64,000 bases of DNA from Brachionus manjavacas (GCA_019054805.1 JAHQIY010000003.1:6758001-6822000), one strand, 5' to 3'; counted from the stretch's first letter, positions 49,991-62,340 are shown. Translations and numbers: made by a program. Notes: generated from the letters alone by a model not told the origin.

Positions 49991-52014
49991 CTCTATCATA
50001 ACTATCTCGTTAAATAAAAAATTATTAATTTTTTTTGAATTGAAAAGAGATTTATAGACAAGTTAATCAGTCCTTGATTAAGAAATTTTTATTTGACTTT
50101 CTTAAATATTTACACAAAGAGTGAATCTAAAGTTAGTCATTAAGAATTTATTAAATTGTAAATACAAACTACTTTTTTAATCAATTTTTAATTGAAATTA
50201 AAATTAAATTTGTTTTTTAAAAAGATCGAAAAGATTGACTGATGATTCAAAGTAGTCTAGGATTTCATTCCAAAATTTATTAAAATAATATTTTAGAAAG
50301 AAAATAGTCGAAAATTATTTAATAGTCATAATATGATTTTGTCCTCGCTGAATTTTGTTTTTTTAGATTAATAAAAATAGATTTTAGAACCATTTTTATT
50401 TTCAGTTTTTGTTTTGGCTAAAAAATTATTTGAGAATCATAAAGTATAAAAAAATAAACAAAATTATTTTTAATTAACAAAACAAAAATGATAGTTTAAT
50501 TTAAAAATTAAAAATTTTATAAAAAGAAATAGGAAACAGTAAAAGTTACGTTGATCTGGTAATTACTCGCATATTATATAAAACAAAAACTTTGAAAATT
50601 AATATCAATTTTATTTGGCTTAGTAGTTTTGGCAATTGATGTCTTTAATTGTTTTTGAAGCTCATTGAGTTCTAAAATTATTTTAAATTTCTAAAATTTT
50701 TGTAATCTTTTTATACCTATAAGTTTGTTATTTTTACAAGAGTGTTTGTTTTTCAATACTTTTTAGCTTTTTTTATTCGAATTCGTTTATTTATATTTAT
50801 ATTTTATTAAATTCTTTGGGCATTTTTTCCAAAAAGTAATCTTAGAACAAAAATTGTCAAAAAGAAAATATTGCAATCAAACATTGAAAAAAATTAAATT
50901 CGATCTATTAAAAATTGAAGCTATAATTAAAAAAAAATGAATTAAAGGCAGAATCAAGCAAGCAAAAAGTAAATTAAAATTTCCTCAATTAATCTTCAGT
51001 TTTAGACTAAAAAAATTTTTTTAAGGATTGATCTATTTTCTTCAAAAATAAGTAAATTATTTAATTTGAATTATTTTTTTATGAATAAGGTGAATTTTTA
51101 AATTAATTTTTTAGCTATTTTTAATTGATTTATCTAAAGTTTAAAGATGCTCTAAAATTTTATTAAAGATTTGAATATAATCCTTTAATTCCTTTCAAGA
51201 TTATCAAAATACTCTTAAGAATGAATGAAAAAATAAAAAAAAATTTTTGAGTTTTTGGGTTGTGAAGCTCAGCTTGTTTTAGAATTAAATCAAAAAAAAT
51301 AAAACAGGAAACTTCACTCTCATAAATTAAATGTTTCATGGCAAATAGCATTTTCTTAGATTTTGACACTAATTTTAATAATCAATCGCTTTAAAATTTT
51401 TGTCAACAAATAAATCTTTTCAAATTTGGAGAAACATAATTTAAAAAATCAAGTCTTTATAAATTTCAAGATCTAGAAAAAAAGTATTTTTTATTATTCA
51501 ATTTAAAATCTTTCACAAAGCTTTAGAATTCGCTCAAGGAATTTATTCGTTAATTATTTATTAATTTGCCCAGCATATAACAAAATGCTGTTAAATTGTT
51601 TCTAAATTTCTTTAATTTTAATTTAATAGACTGTTTACCTACTAATAAAAGTTATACTTAAAATTAATACTTTGCAAAAATTTCTATAGTTTCGGCAAGC
51701 ATTTTTGGAAACATGAAAAATGGCTAAGTGAAAGTAATAAACTTATTTGATAAAGAAAATTTTTTGTTTTAAATTGGTAGAATTTAAAAAAAAATAAAAA
51801 CAAAAGATGGAAAAAATTTAATTTTAATTTTACTTTTGGCTATGAACATTATGCTACTGCTTCTGCATTACTGTTTAGTAGCTAACTAATATTTTTCTCT
51901 TAGAAACCTTAATCGATTTTTAAATTTTTTTTCCAAAGAAAATTATTGTCCTTATATTAACTTTATTTTTCAGTAACTTTGGTAAATTTAAGATACAAAT
52001 TTCAAGATTTTGGT
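49991..52014. other. AT-rich spacer
   Basis: About 2 kb of very AT-rich DNA with no coding frame or repeat that I can name. TTTTTCAG at 51966-51973 may be a 3' splice site for an upstream exon of the SAXO-like gene. Confidence 0.45.
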
Positions 52015-53722
52015 ATGCCTAAGATTCACAATCCGGACTGGAATAACTTGAAGCTCTCAGATTTTCCCCAATTTAAGTGTTTATGTGAACTTTGTGACTG
52101 CGGGTAAGTCAATGGAAATTTAATCTAAAAATCCTCGTTGTAAAAATTTTTACTTCAAGGTGTTTTGAGAGAAGCAAAAAAAAGCACACAAAACTATGCA
52201 AAAAATATGTGACTAAGATATCGGATGCTTTTGAGTCGAGTTTAATAAATCCCCATCCATTTGATGGAGCATCATTATACACAGAAACTTTCAAAAATTT
52301 TGATTTTAAACCGCAAGATAAAAATTCAGTTCCTAGGACCGGTTCTGATAAATCTACAGTCCATGTAATACATTTGTACTTCTATAGAAACACCAGATTC
52401 TTCTGTAGGATTTCTCAATTATTCATTTAAATAGATTTCTGATTTTCTAAATAAACAACTTCTTAAATGAAGCACTAATTAGCAAAAAAATACCTCTATG
52501 ATTTTTGCTAAATCAAATTTGCTATTTTTTTAAATTTGAGTTTATTAAGGCTTCTAGAAACACCAACTTTTTAAATATAACAAGAATGTTTAATTTAAAT
52601 TCAATTTTTTAGATTAAGGCTCCGTTAAAGCATGGACCAAAAGAATCAAAGTTAGACTTTTAACTCAAAATTTGATTGATAAAATATTTTTTTTAAATTA
52701 GTATTGAATTACCTGATAAAAATGTTAAACTTACCTCACATACAACTAACAAAGATCATTTCAAATCATGGGGAAGCAACCCTGCAAAGCCTATTCCAGA
52801 ATATCCTGAGTTTACAAGTATACATTTTTGCTTTTAAATTATATATCAACGACTTAAAATTATTTCCATCAAGGTAGACTCCTTTATCCAAATCATAAAC
52901 GCGATTTATTGACCACTAATGAAGCGCTTTTTTACAAGAACTATGGAAAACATAGAGCTGAATCATCATCACTGAATATATTTGAGAATACTTTTAAAAT
53001 AAGCCAAGGACAAATGAATTTGGACACTGTCTATACCAAAGATTTTCACAAGATTAACTTTAAAGAATTCATGAAACAGCGTGGACCAAGTATGACCAAA
53101 GAAATTGTTGAATCACGAAACAAATCGATTATTTCACGCATTCCGATGGATGCAAAAACGCAAAATATGGTTGATTTTAGTTATGATCCCGAGGCTTTTA
53201 AAACCATTGCCAAAAAAAATAAAGAGCCCTATGCAATAGATGCGTTTAGATCTAGACTAAAAACAGGCCTTAAACCAGAATCAGAATCAGATAATCATAT
53301 GTTTGATTCAAACTATAATTATTCATTTAGTGATAAGACAAACCGAGCTAACCAAGAAAACAGAATTCCGTCATCCAACACCTACAATCCATCTTTTTCT
53401 GACTCCAATCTGACGCATAATAGAAATATAGTAATTGTTTTTCTGGAATAAAAAAAAAATTTCTTTACTTTAATTATTTTAGAGATTTATTAGTACCCTT
53501 GATAATCAATTTATTCCGTCTTTGAAAGTAAAGAAAACAATCGTAAAAAATTCGGACAGCAGAAGAGAATCCCAGGCATCAAATGATTATAGTTCAAGTA
53601 TTGATTTTGAAGAAAAGAATCATTCAAGTACCTATAAAGTAGATTATAAAGATAGAGGTGTTGATATCTGTATGGCCAAGGCCTATGACTTGGTTGCTAA
53701 TAAATTGGTTGATTCAAATTGA
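52015..53722 (+). CDS. SAXO-like axonemal microtubule-stabilising protein
   Basis: Resembles the SAXO (FAM154) family, proteins of cilia, flagella and centrioles that bind and stabilise microtubules. Exons: 52015-52103, 52160-52364, 52613-52650, 52702-52817, 52874-53430 and 53483-53722; phases agree, about 414 aa. The N-terminus has the family's Cys cluster (CLCELCDCGC then a later C). Short repeat motifs resemble SAXO Mn repeats: TTNKDHFKSWGSNPAKPIPE and DLLTTNEALFYKNYG. The C-terminal third is Ser-rich and probably disordered. The ATG at 52015 is the first in frame, but the frame stays open upstream to an acceptor-like TTTTTCAG (ending 51973), so an extra 5' exon is possible. The family call rests on motif spacing, not alignment. 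Confidence 0.7.
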
Positions 53723-53910
53723 GTATACGAATAAATAATTATCTAGACGATTCTTTTAAATCTAAATAAAAAATCCAAATTAGATTTTGTTTTAATTTTT
53801 TTTCTTAAGTTAAAGTTTAGTTGAGAATTTTTATATTTAAATAAAAATATGGAGAATATAATGATCTTTATGCTATAAAAATTAGTTCCAGTCTATACAA
53901 CCTATATCCC

Positions 53911-54287
53911 ATCTATAGATAAGGGGTTTTGAAGCTCATTTCAATTCTATCGTTTCAATTCAGAAAAATTTAAATAACTTTTTTACTAAAAATGATAAAT
54001 TAGTTCTGTAAAATGCTTAATTATAAGCAAATTTGCTTAATTTGAAAATACTTTATGTCTGCAAAATACTTTACAATTATCTGCATTTTGCACGCCATTA
54101 AAAAGTATCACAATCAAGTGTGCAATTAGATTGCAGAGTTTTTGCAGACATTTATTTTCGGATTGAGCAAAGTTGCTTAACCATTAAGCATTTTACAAAA
54201 CTAAATTATCTCTTTTATTAAAAAAGTTATTCAAGTTTTTTTGAATAGAAACGATCGAATTGAAAAAAACTTCACCCCTATAGATAA
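53911..54287. mobile_element. Foldback MITE, copy 2
   Basis: About 377 bp. The left end ATCTATAGATAAGGGG...GAAG is answered on the right by CTTCACCCCTATAGAT. The inner arms TTCAATTC...AAATAACTTTTTTA pair with TAAAAAAGTTATTCAAG..., as in copy 1. It is more diverged than 30274-30594 and shares its internal words (TTCTGTAAAATGCTTAATT, GTCTGCAAAA). It lies 188 bp after the SAXO-like stop codon. No coding capacity. Confidence 0.85.
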
Positions 54288-54639
54288 TGAGTAAAAGCAT
54301 TAATGGAAAGTTCAACGAGCAAACCAAAGGCCTGTTTCTGCATTGTAGCTTTGACACTAACTCAAAAAATTGTCACTCAAGGTTAATCAAAAAAAACATG
54401 AATCTGTAAGAACAAAGAATAAAATGTTAATGCCAAAATATTTTATTGTCAAAAAATATTATAAGAAAAGAATGCTACATTAATTTATTGCTAATTTTTC
54501 ATATAAGAAATTGATGTAAAAAAAAATGAAAAAGTAATATATTTACAATAAAACTAGCGACAAAAAGATCTATTGTATCAAGTAATAAAAAATAATAACA
54601 AATAAGAAATTCTAGAGATAACTTTGAGTCTCGCCATAT

Positions 54640-54870
54640 TTGTTAAGAGGCTCATTGATTTTTGAAATTGCATACTCACCATCAATTACAAGCTCAGCAA
54701 GGACGTTTGGAATTGTAGGAAGTTTTTTTCTTCACTTGTTGCTTGTATTTGAAGCGTGGTAGCAATTCTTTTTAAAGGCGGAAACTTGTCTGCAATCATT
54801 CTTTTTGGAGCATTTTGATTTACCAATTGAGTTAGAGTTGTTGTTACAGATATGAATTTAACCGACGAGT
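54640..54870 (-). pseudogene. Decayed reading frame, possible transposon remnant
   Basis: On the minus strand 54860 down to about 54640 reads TLTQLVNQNAPKRMIADKFP, then after a one-base frame change LPTIPNVLAELVIDGEYAIS. The block resembles C-terminal or FLYWCH-linked parts of transposon-derived proteins, but I cannot assign it. The frame change marks it as broken. Confidence 0.35.
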
Positions 54871-55679
54871 TGAACTATTAATTAACTAATTAAATCATTG
54901 ATGAATTTTTTTATTAAATAAATCAATTTCCAATATTTTTAAAATCTTAAGTAAAATAACCAAAAAATGAGTCATAAAGAAGCCAATCTAGTAAATTTTT
55001 TGTTTTTTTATAATGAAATATTATGTAGAACAAAATGAATTCTCTATGATTTAAGTTTCGAATTAAAGGTTAAAAAAATCAAATTTATTTTCCTTATCTA
55101 AACGCTCGACGTTTTTTTTTTCAAAATAAAATTTTAAATTTTCTCAAAGTTCTTCGAATATTTAATTTAATTTAAATCATAAATTAAAACTCTTAAATTT
55201 TTAATTTAAGTTAGTAGTATCATTTTCTTTTCAAAAAGTACTCTTAAAGATTTGTGAATTTTATTTTGCACATATTTGCATGAAAAAAGCAAATTTCACG
55301 AGTTTCATGTAAAAGTTTTAAAAATTAATAAATCATCATTATTAAACGGGTATTATTAATCGATCTCTTACATTACTTAAACGATCACTTAATAAAATAA
55401 ATTGTTTATTTATTTATTTGTTAACTGTACCGAGCTAAAGCTCCTTCAGAATAAAAATAAAAAATTAAGTTAAGTAAAATTAAAAATTAAAAAAAGTTAA
55501 GTAAAATAAAATCAAAAAATAAGGAAAATAAAAAAAAAAAAGTTTGTAAGAGTTAATAACCTGGAATAAAAAATAGATATTTATTTTTTCTATTTATAAT
55601 ATTATTTATTCGATTAATTTGATTAATTAACTGTCTCTAATAATAAATATTTATGTATCCTGAGTTTTTTTGTCACTAA
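54871..55679. other. Spacer with a LINE 3' end
   Basis: AT-rich. 55405-55455 (TTTATTTATTTATTTG followed by CTGTACCGAGCTAAAGCTCC) matches the 3' end of the minus-strand LINE at 37249-37310. 55187-55255 is one half of a direct repeat with 56050-56117. Confidence 0.5.
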
Positions 55680-56117
55680 ATTTACTGAAGATGAGTACGA
55701 TTATGATGAATATAGCTCTTAACTTAATTAATAAACAGTTGAAATTATCTCTTGATTTAATTTAATTATCTCCTGTGAGAGTTTTTTTTGTCAAAAAAGG
55801 GAAACAAGAATCAGCTCGGATAGTAACTCCGATAACTGGATGCAAACAGCTAGTTGTTCCTGTCCTTCCTTCTTTAAAGATCATATTTTTAAGCATCTTG
55901 TTGGCTTTGCTGCAAATATGAAACTTATCAAAATACCAATCGAAGCTAAGCAAGTAGTTATTGGACAAAAACCTAGAAGAGGTAGACCGTGTAAGTCTAA
56001 AAAGGCGCTTGAGTACCAATCAGAAGCAGATAAAGAAGCTTCAATTAGTAAACTCTTAAATTTTTAATTTAAGTTAGTAGTATCATTTCCTTTACAAAAA
56101 GTACTCTTAAAAATTTC
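55187..56117. repeat. Direct repeat pair bracketing a SWIM-element fragment
   Basis: 55187-55255 and 56050-56117 share about 68 bp with only a few differences, 863 bp apart. The second copy includes the stop region of the SWIM reading frame, so the pair may be the ends of two related element copies rather than a target duplication. Confidence 0.6.
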
Positions 56118-56352
56118 TCTCAATTTAAAACTTTGATTGAGAGTTGTCAGCTCAATCAAAGTTATAAAGCGAAAGATAACAGAAGTAGAGGAAGAAATTC
56201 CACAAGAAACAGTTATACCAACAAAAAAGAACAAAAAAACAATTGATAAGGAAGCTGAAAAAGTAGTGCAAGCATCAACCAGCAGTGGTATAAGTAAGAA
56301 AGTAGAAGCTCCACTAAAGAGAGGTAGAGGTAGACCAAGAAAATACTTATAA
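55680..56352 (+). mobile_element. SWIM zinc-finger/AT-hook transposon fragment, copy 2
   Basis: The open frame 55840-56067 contains CSCPSFFKDHIFKHLVGFAA, a SWIM zinc finger in which the third ligand Cys is replaced by Phe, followed by an AT-hook-like RRGRPCKSKKAL. A second open stretch, 56137-56352, ends in KRGRGRPRKYL, a classic AT-hook. The two could be exons of one protein or neighbouring remnants. The missing Cys and similarity to 49430-49660 and 57090-57360 favour a degraded transposable element. Confidence 0.6.
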
Positions 56353-57089
56353 GATATTATTTTATTTGAAATTATTTGAAATTTTTTATAATTCTTTTTT
56401 TTTAAATCAATTTAATAAATAAAAATAAGAGATAATTTAAGTAAAATTAGTTGCTGATTTATTTAATTTAGGAGACAGATTAATAAATATAAGTTAAGGG
56501 TATTTAGTAAAATAAGAGAAAGAAAAATGTTAGTGATCGATTAGGTAATTTTAGAGATCGATTAAATACCTCCCATTATTAGAAATAACAAAATTCATAT
56601 TTATATTGACGATTTTTTTAATTTAAATTTCTGATTGCATCACTAAAATTACAGGAAAAATATTTTCCCTTATTTCTCTATGGGAATGTTGTGTCACCAC
56701 ACTCTAATTACTGATGAGCACACAAATTGGATATTACACACATACTATTATTATTATATGTTTCAATGAACGCCTTCAAGGTGATGTTAAAAACAAAAAA
56801 ATGAGATAAAGAAATTAAATACAAATGTTTGAATCCATTCTAAATGAATTTTGTAAATAATAATAATTAAATTTTTTTACTTATTTTTTCCACTTTAGTT
56901 AAATATTATTCAAGTTTTCTTTTCTTTATTTCGATCTAGGAGGGAAGAATTCAACAAAGTGTGTTTTTAGGTTATAAAAAATTATATTTCGATCAATTTT
57001 TGGTGAGTGATCAATCGTAATTCCAAAAAATGGAAATGACTTTATTCTAACCACAAAAGACAAATCAATGTTTATCAAAAAAAAATCCT

Positions 57090-57360
57090 TTATGGCAACT
57101 ATACATATTACAAGAATTTGGATTTTGATGTAGCCGTACGCTATATGAAAATAAGCAAAGTTTCTCTAGTTCGAGAAAATTGGGTAAATAGTAAATGTAC
57201 ATGTGGATTTTTTCAAAAAAAATTATATGTGTTACCATGTGATTGCAGTTGCAACTCATCAGAAACTAGTGAAAATATCTCTTAAGTTCAAAAATGTTCC
57301 TTTGGCAAAAAAAAAAGGCTGGTAGGCCTCCAAAAGCTAAAAAAGCTCTAGTAATGCAGT
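57090..57360 (+). mobile_element. SWIM zinc-finger/AT-hook transposon fragment, copy 3
   Basis: Reads VRENWVNSKCTCGFFQKKL, then with a one-base frame change MCYHVIAVATHQKLVKI, together a SWIM CxC...CxH finger. A further frame change leads to KKAGRPPKAKKALVM, the AT-hook block seen in the other copies. Two frame changes show that it is dead. Confidence 0.6.
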
Positions 57361-58482
57361 GATTTTTTGTTTTGTTTTTTTTTTTAAATTAGACTAAAAA
57401 TAACAATAATTGGAGTTTTTTTAATTTTATTTTTCATACAAAAAATCACAAATTTAGGGAAAAATTTACAAAAATATACTAGTTACTTCTATAAATTAAC
57501 AAATTTAGCAGAAATAGTAACATTATCTCATAAAAAAATTCAGTAATATACAATAAAAAATAATTCACCTTTTTTTGATATGATTTTTTTTTTTTAAATG
57601 AGCTATTAGTCAATAATTAGATAAAATAAGGAGGAATAGACAATGACAATATTATAAAATAAAAATCCCTTCTGTACTTTTTGTACTTTATCTGAATTTT
57701 ATTTATTTTGGCCTTGCTCCTTTATATACTTAATAGAAATTAATTTTACATTTTAATTAATTAATGGTTTAATTTTTAATTTTAATTTCAACTAATATCT
57801 CTCTAATCTACAGCTTACCCAAATCCACCCGTTTAAATTCTAAAATAATGATTAAAATAACCAAAAAGCATAAAAATTATGAAAAGGAACAGGGAAAAAT
57901 ACCATTAAATACAAAAAGAAAAATTGTTTTTTAATAGTTAAATCTCATTGCCTATCCATGAAAATAAGAATGTTTAACATACTATTTGTAAAAATAAAAT
58001 CACCAAGTAAAATTATTTAAGAAATGTCCATAATTTTTCTCATCGCTAATTTAATAAAAACTACATCTTTTCTTATAAAAAATATGAAATCGGATATTAG
58101 AGTTTTTTAAAATTAACATTCCAATTCACTATGAAGCGTATGTAGGAAAGCTTTCATAGAAAATGAAACTTTTTCTTTAAATATGTGAATTGAATAGAGT
58201 CTAATTATTTTTTGATTTTAGATTTTATTGAACAAGAAACGAAAAAAATAACTTTTGATAATTAATTTTTTGCCTTGTTTGTATAATTTTTAGTGTAACA
58301 AAATACAATATTAAAGTAAATCTGCTGCGAAAAATAAATTTTATGTATTTTTTTTAAATTAATGATCTAGCTGCGAAACAAAATAACTAAGCGCTTTGAA
58401 ATAGTAAATGGCAATGGCTAATTAATTTAATTTAAATCTTGTTGATTAGTTTAAAAATAGGCATATAAAGTTAAAAAATTTA
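57361..58482. other. AT-rich spacer
   Basis: About 1.1 kb without a supportable gene or repeat, between a SWIM-element remnant and MKK paralogue 2. Confidence 0.4.
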
Positions 58483-59008
58483 ATGGACGACCTTAGAAAA
58501 AAAGAAGATATGATAGGTAGAAGAAATGATGATTTAAAGGTAATTTTTTAACAAAAAAATAATTAGATCTAAAATTCTAGTTGAAAAATACTTCATGCTT
58601 TACAATTCAGAATTAATTCATTAAACTATTAAACGCGTAATTGACTATCTTTAATTATATTTTATCTTACCTAATTAAAATATTTACATAAAATTATGAA
58701 CTAAATTAACTGGCTAAATACCATTGAATAGTTGTTATGACTATCATAAATGAGTAAGTAAAAGTGGTTCATATTAGTTAAGTTTCCAAAATTTCGATTT
58801 TTTTCCAATATTCTACAAAATATCTTCTAAAATGGACAAAAGAAATAAAAGTAACAAATTCTATGAAAACCATTTTGTTCTCTTATTAATTACATAAATT
58901 GAAGCTAAAATTTCAAAATTGACGACACTAAAAATAGAAAGAAAGCAAGCAAAGTAGACAAAGCTATTTTTTATGATAAATTTCTGATTTTGAATTTTCT
59001 GAATAAAG

Positions 59009-60224
59009 AAATTTCAACTTGACCAGAGAATGCACAATTGTGCTTGATAATGATTCTGAATCAAAAGAAGAGATGGTGGTTAAATTTGAGGAATTGGAAA
59101 AAAAAGAGCTCCTTGGCAAAGGTCACTTTGGAACTGTGATAAAAATGCTTCATAAACCTTCCAATCAAACTTTTGCAGTCAAGGTACTTAAATTTTTTTT
59201 TTGATTTTTATAATCAGATATGATTATGTACTGTAAGATGATAGAAGAAAGTCAAATGGAAGCTAACGATAGCAAAAATGAAGGCATGGATCTTAAAGCT
59301 CTTCTAAAAATTGGTAATCAGTGTTCAAGTTTGATTAAATTTTATGGAGCAATTCATGCCGAAGTTAGTTAATTTCTTTTTCCAAATTAAATAGAGAGTT
59401 AATTTTGTTTTTAGTCTGCTATCTGGATTTTAACAGAAGAAATGGACACATCTTTAGATCGTTTTTATTCCAAAGTATTCGCTCTGGTCAAAGAAATGCC
59501 GGAGTTATTCGTATCCAAGGTTGCTCATGCAGTCTCAGAAGCTTTGTATTTTATGAAGCAAATAAAAATGATCCACAGAGACATTAAGCCATCTAATATC
59601 CTTTTAAATTATACTGGTGAAATTAAATTATGTGATTTGGGAATAAGTGGTTTTGCACAAAATTCCGTTTGTATGACATTTGAAAAAGGATGCCAAAGTT
59701 ATATGGCAGTAAATTATTATAAAAATTTTTTTTGAAAAAATAAATATTTTTAATATAAGCCTGAAAAAATCGACACTTCAATGACTGGTGGACAACACTC
59801 TATTAAATCTGATATTTGGAGCTTAGGAATCAGTTTGGTAATGTCAAGTTTTTTATTATTATAATAATAAAATTAAGATTTATTAGATAGAAATATCAAC
59901 AGGCTACCACCCATTCAATGGTTCGTCCGAACTATTGACTTTGATTAAGGTAATAGTTTCTAAGGAACCTCCGAAGCTGGATGAGACAAAATTTAGTGCA
60001 GAGTTATGTAACTTGGTGAAAAATTGGTATATTTCATTAGCCTTGAGTAATTTATTTAAACAATTTTTTTTCTTATTAGTTTGTACAAATGGCCTGATGA
60101 GAGGATTTCTTGTTCTGAGCTACTTGAACACGAGTTTATCAAAAAATATTTAGAAAATCCAAACGATCTTGAGTTCATAAAATATATAATTGATGAAATT
60201 GACGAAGATTTAGAAGATTTTTGA
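59009..60224 (+). CDS. MAP2K3/6: MAP kinase kinase, MKK3/6 type, paralogue 2
   Basis: Paralogue of the kinase at 39545-41922. Secure exons: 59009-59183, 59238-59363, 59415-59708, 59760-59837, 59887-60026 and 60080-60224. Exons of 126, 78, 140 and 145 bp are identical in length to the paralogue. Motifs: GKGHFGTV, AVK, MDTSLDRFY, HRDIKPSN, activation loop SVCMT, MAPEK, DIWSLGI. The Mg-binding DFG is DLG here (CDLGISG), a known tolerated variant in some kinases but unusual in MKKs. The first secure exon starts in phase 2 (RNFNLTRE block), so a short first exon with the ATG is missing from this call; an exon-like 58483-58539 lies upstream but ends in the wrong phase. Confidence 0.85.
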
Positions 60225-61149
60225 TCCTGAAATTTGTATTTTTCAAATTGTAGAACACAGAAAATTGGCCCAAATAGACATTGAAATTTCATATAATTAT
60301 TTTAATAAAAAAATTGATAATTATTTTTGCAAGCGAAACCATTTTGAAAAAATGAAACAATGTGCAAATTTCTGCGAAATTTCACGTTATTTAAAAGTAC
60401 TTAAAATAAATATGTAATCAATTAAAGAGTTTTTGCAGACATATTGGTAAAACTAAAAATGTTTTAATTTATCATTTTTGCAGAAAAATTGTAAAACCTT
60501 CGATTGATTTTTTGTATTTAAGATCTATATGAAATTTCACAATGTCATCAAAACGTATTTTAATTTAAACTATTATCTTATTAATTTTTGTGATTATTTT
60601 TTTTTAAATTTAATAATTTAAAAAAGAAAATTCATTATTTTTATTCTTAATTAAAATCGATTAATTATCTTATCTTTTATTTATTTACATATAACAATTT
60701 AGGCCGACTATTTCGATGTAAGAATTAAAATTGACTTTTTATATCTTCTTATTTTAAATTAATATTAACATTGAACATTTGTCTGAAATGAAAGACTAAA
60801 TTCTATTTCAAACTGCCCGTTTATAGCTCAAACAATATTTTTAATCAATAAATAAATTAATTTTAAGAAATACTGCCAGAATAAATAATAGGCATCAATA
60901 AAAATTTTCTTTTAAATTTTGAAAAAAAATAAAAAAATGTCTTCTCACATAAAATTTTTGTGAATTTTTTAATGGCATATAATTATTAACTTTGTTATTT
61001 TCATGCATAATATAAACAAAAAAACTGATGAAAGAAATAATTTTATTTATTGATATTTAATATAATTAAAAAGGAGCAAAATTGTGTGAATTGATGCAAA
61101 AAAAAAACAAAATTTTTATTTTTATTTAGAAAAAAAATAGTAATAATTT
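60225..61149. other. AT-rich spacer
   Basis: No gene seen. AGAGTTTTTGCAGACATA near 60425 resembles a short internal word of the foldback MITE family and may be a fragment. Confidence 0.4.
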
Positions 61150-61893
61150 TTTTAGAATCAAATTTTATGCGATCAAAATGGAATAGCTCAGCGTATATCT
61201 TCAAGCAATGGTGAAAAAGATTTGGGAGTGATTGTTTCTAGTGATTTAAAATGGCAAAATCAAGTGAATTTATCAGTAAACAAAGCTAATAAAGTCCTTG
61301 GTATTTTGAGAAATGGTTTCTCTAGACTTATTAAAAATGCATTCAAGCTTTTATACCAGTCTCTTGTTAGACCTCAACTTGAATATGCGATTTGTGTTTG
61401 GAGCCAAGTTCAAAAACGTGACATAAACATATTGGAAAAATTACAAGAAAGGGCTACAAAAATGGTTGATGACTTTCACATTGTTGAATATGAAGAAAGG
61501 CTCAAACAACTATCACCAGACTCTTTAAGTAAGAGACGTGTTCGTGGTGACTTAATCCAGTTCTTTAGAATTATCCAAGGTTATGAGAGAGTGAATCTTG
61601 TTAATGGAATTAATTATGCGAATAACAACCATATGATCAGGGGAAATCAGTTCAGGCTTAACCTTGGACTGGCTAAAACCAGTCAGAGCAGACATACGTT
61701 TTTAAAAAATCGAATTGTACCAATTTGGAATAAATTGCCTATTGAAATAATTACAGCGAAAAGTTTGAATACTTTCAAAGCGCAATTAGATAAATGGATA
61801 ATGGAAACTAATAAAGCTCATTTATGGGCTAGGTACTTACTGTACCGCATCTCAATGTAGCAGTTTATAATACTACTACTACTACCAATACTA

Positions 61894-61925
<32 letters not shown>
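61150..61925 (+). mobile_element. LINE 3' part with long (TAC)n tail
   Basis: 5'-truncated non-LTR retrotransposon. 61222-61860 is an intact 212-codon stretch of the end of the reverse transcriptase ORF: EKDLGVIVSSDLKWQ, LVRPQLEYAICVWSQVQKRD, LEKLQERATKMV, RRVRGDLIQFF and NRIVPIWNKLPIEIITA. The stop is followed within 10 bp by a (TAC)n tract, 61869-61925, with few interruptions. This is the best preserved copy of the family in the window and probably the youngest. Confidence 0.9.
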
Positions 61926-61926
<1 letters not shown>

Positions 61927-62089
61927 GAATATACTTGATTTCTTTTTGGCTCAATATTCTATTTCCATTAATTTTTTAGTTTAGACTATCACTCTGTTTT
62001 TTGTACTTAGAAAATACTACTGAACACGACTTTTCAACTGAAATCTTCTTTTTCCGCTCAATTGTTCTGGTTTGTTCGTGTTTTTATTT

Positions 62090-62340
62090 ATTTTATTTTC
62101 TAGGTTCCCCTTTTTGTTGTAAATGAAGAATGTAACTAGATCATCTGCGAAAAGCAGAGAGTATTCATTAAATGTTTTGTTTCTTTTGGGGATTTCATTA
62201 ATATATATACTAAATAAAAGAGGACTGAGACTGAGCCTTGAGGGACACCTGCAGTTATTTGGTTTTCTTCGCTCAAGTAGTCATTCACATTTAACTTAAA
62301 TGTCCTAGAGTCTAGAAAGGAAATAAAATACACTCAGATA
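62090..62340 (-). mobile_element. LINE reverse transcriptase fragment
   Basis: On the minus strand, 62333 down reads VNDYLSEENQITAGVPQGS, the GVPQGS motif of LINE reverse transcriptase, with a frame change before FADDLVTFF near 62140, the catalytic box. The fragment is short and broken. Confidence 0.85.

Noticed and set aside
51163-51369. 68-codon minus-strand ORF
   Set aside because: Phe/Ile/Lys-rich translation typical of random AT-rich DNA, no splice or homology support.
61868-61925. CRISPR-like or regulatory triplet array
   Set aside because: It is a simple (TAC)n microsatellite directly after a LINE stop codon, as in two other copies of the family.
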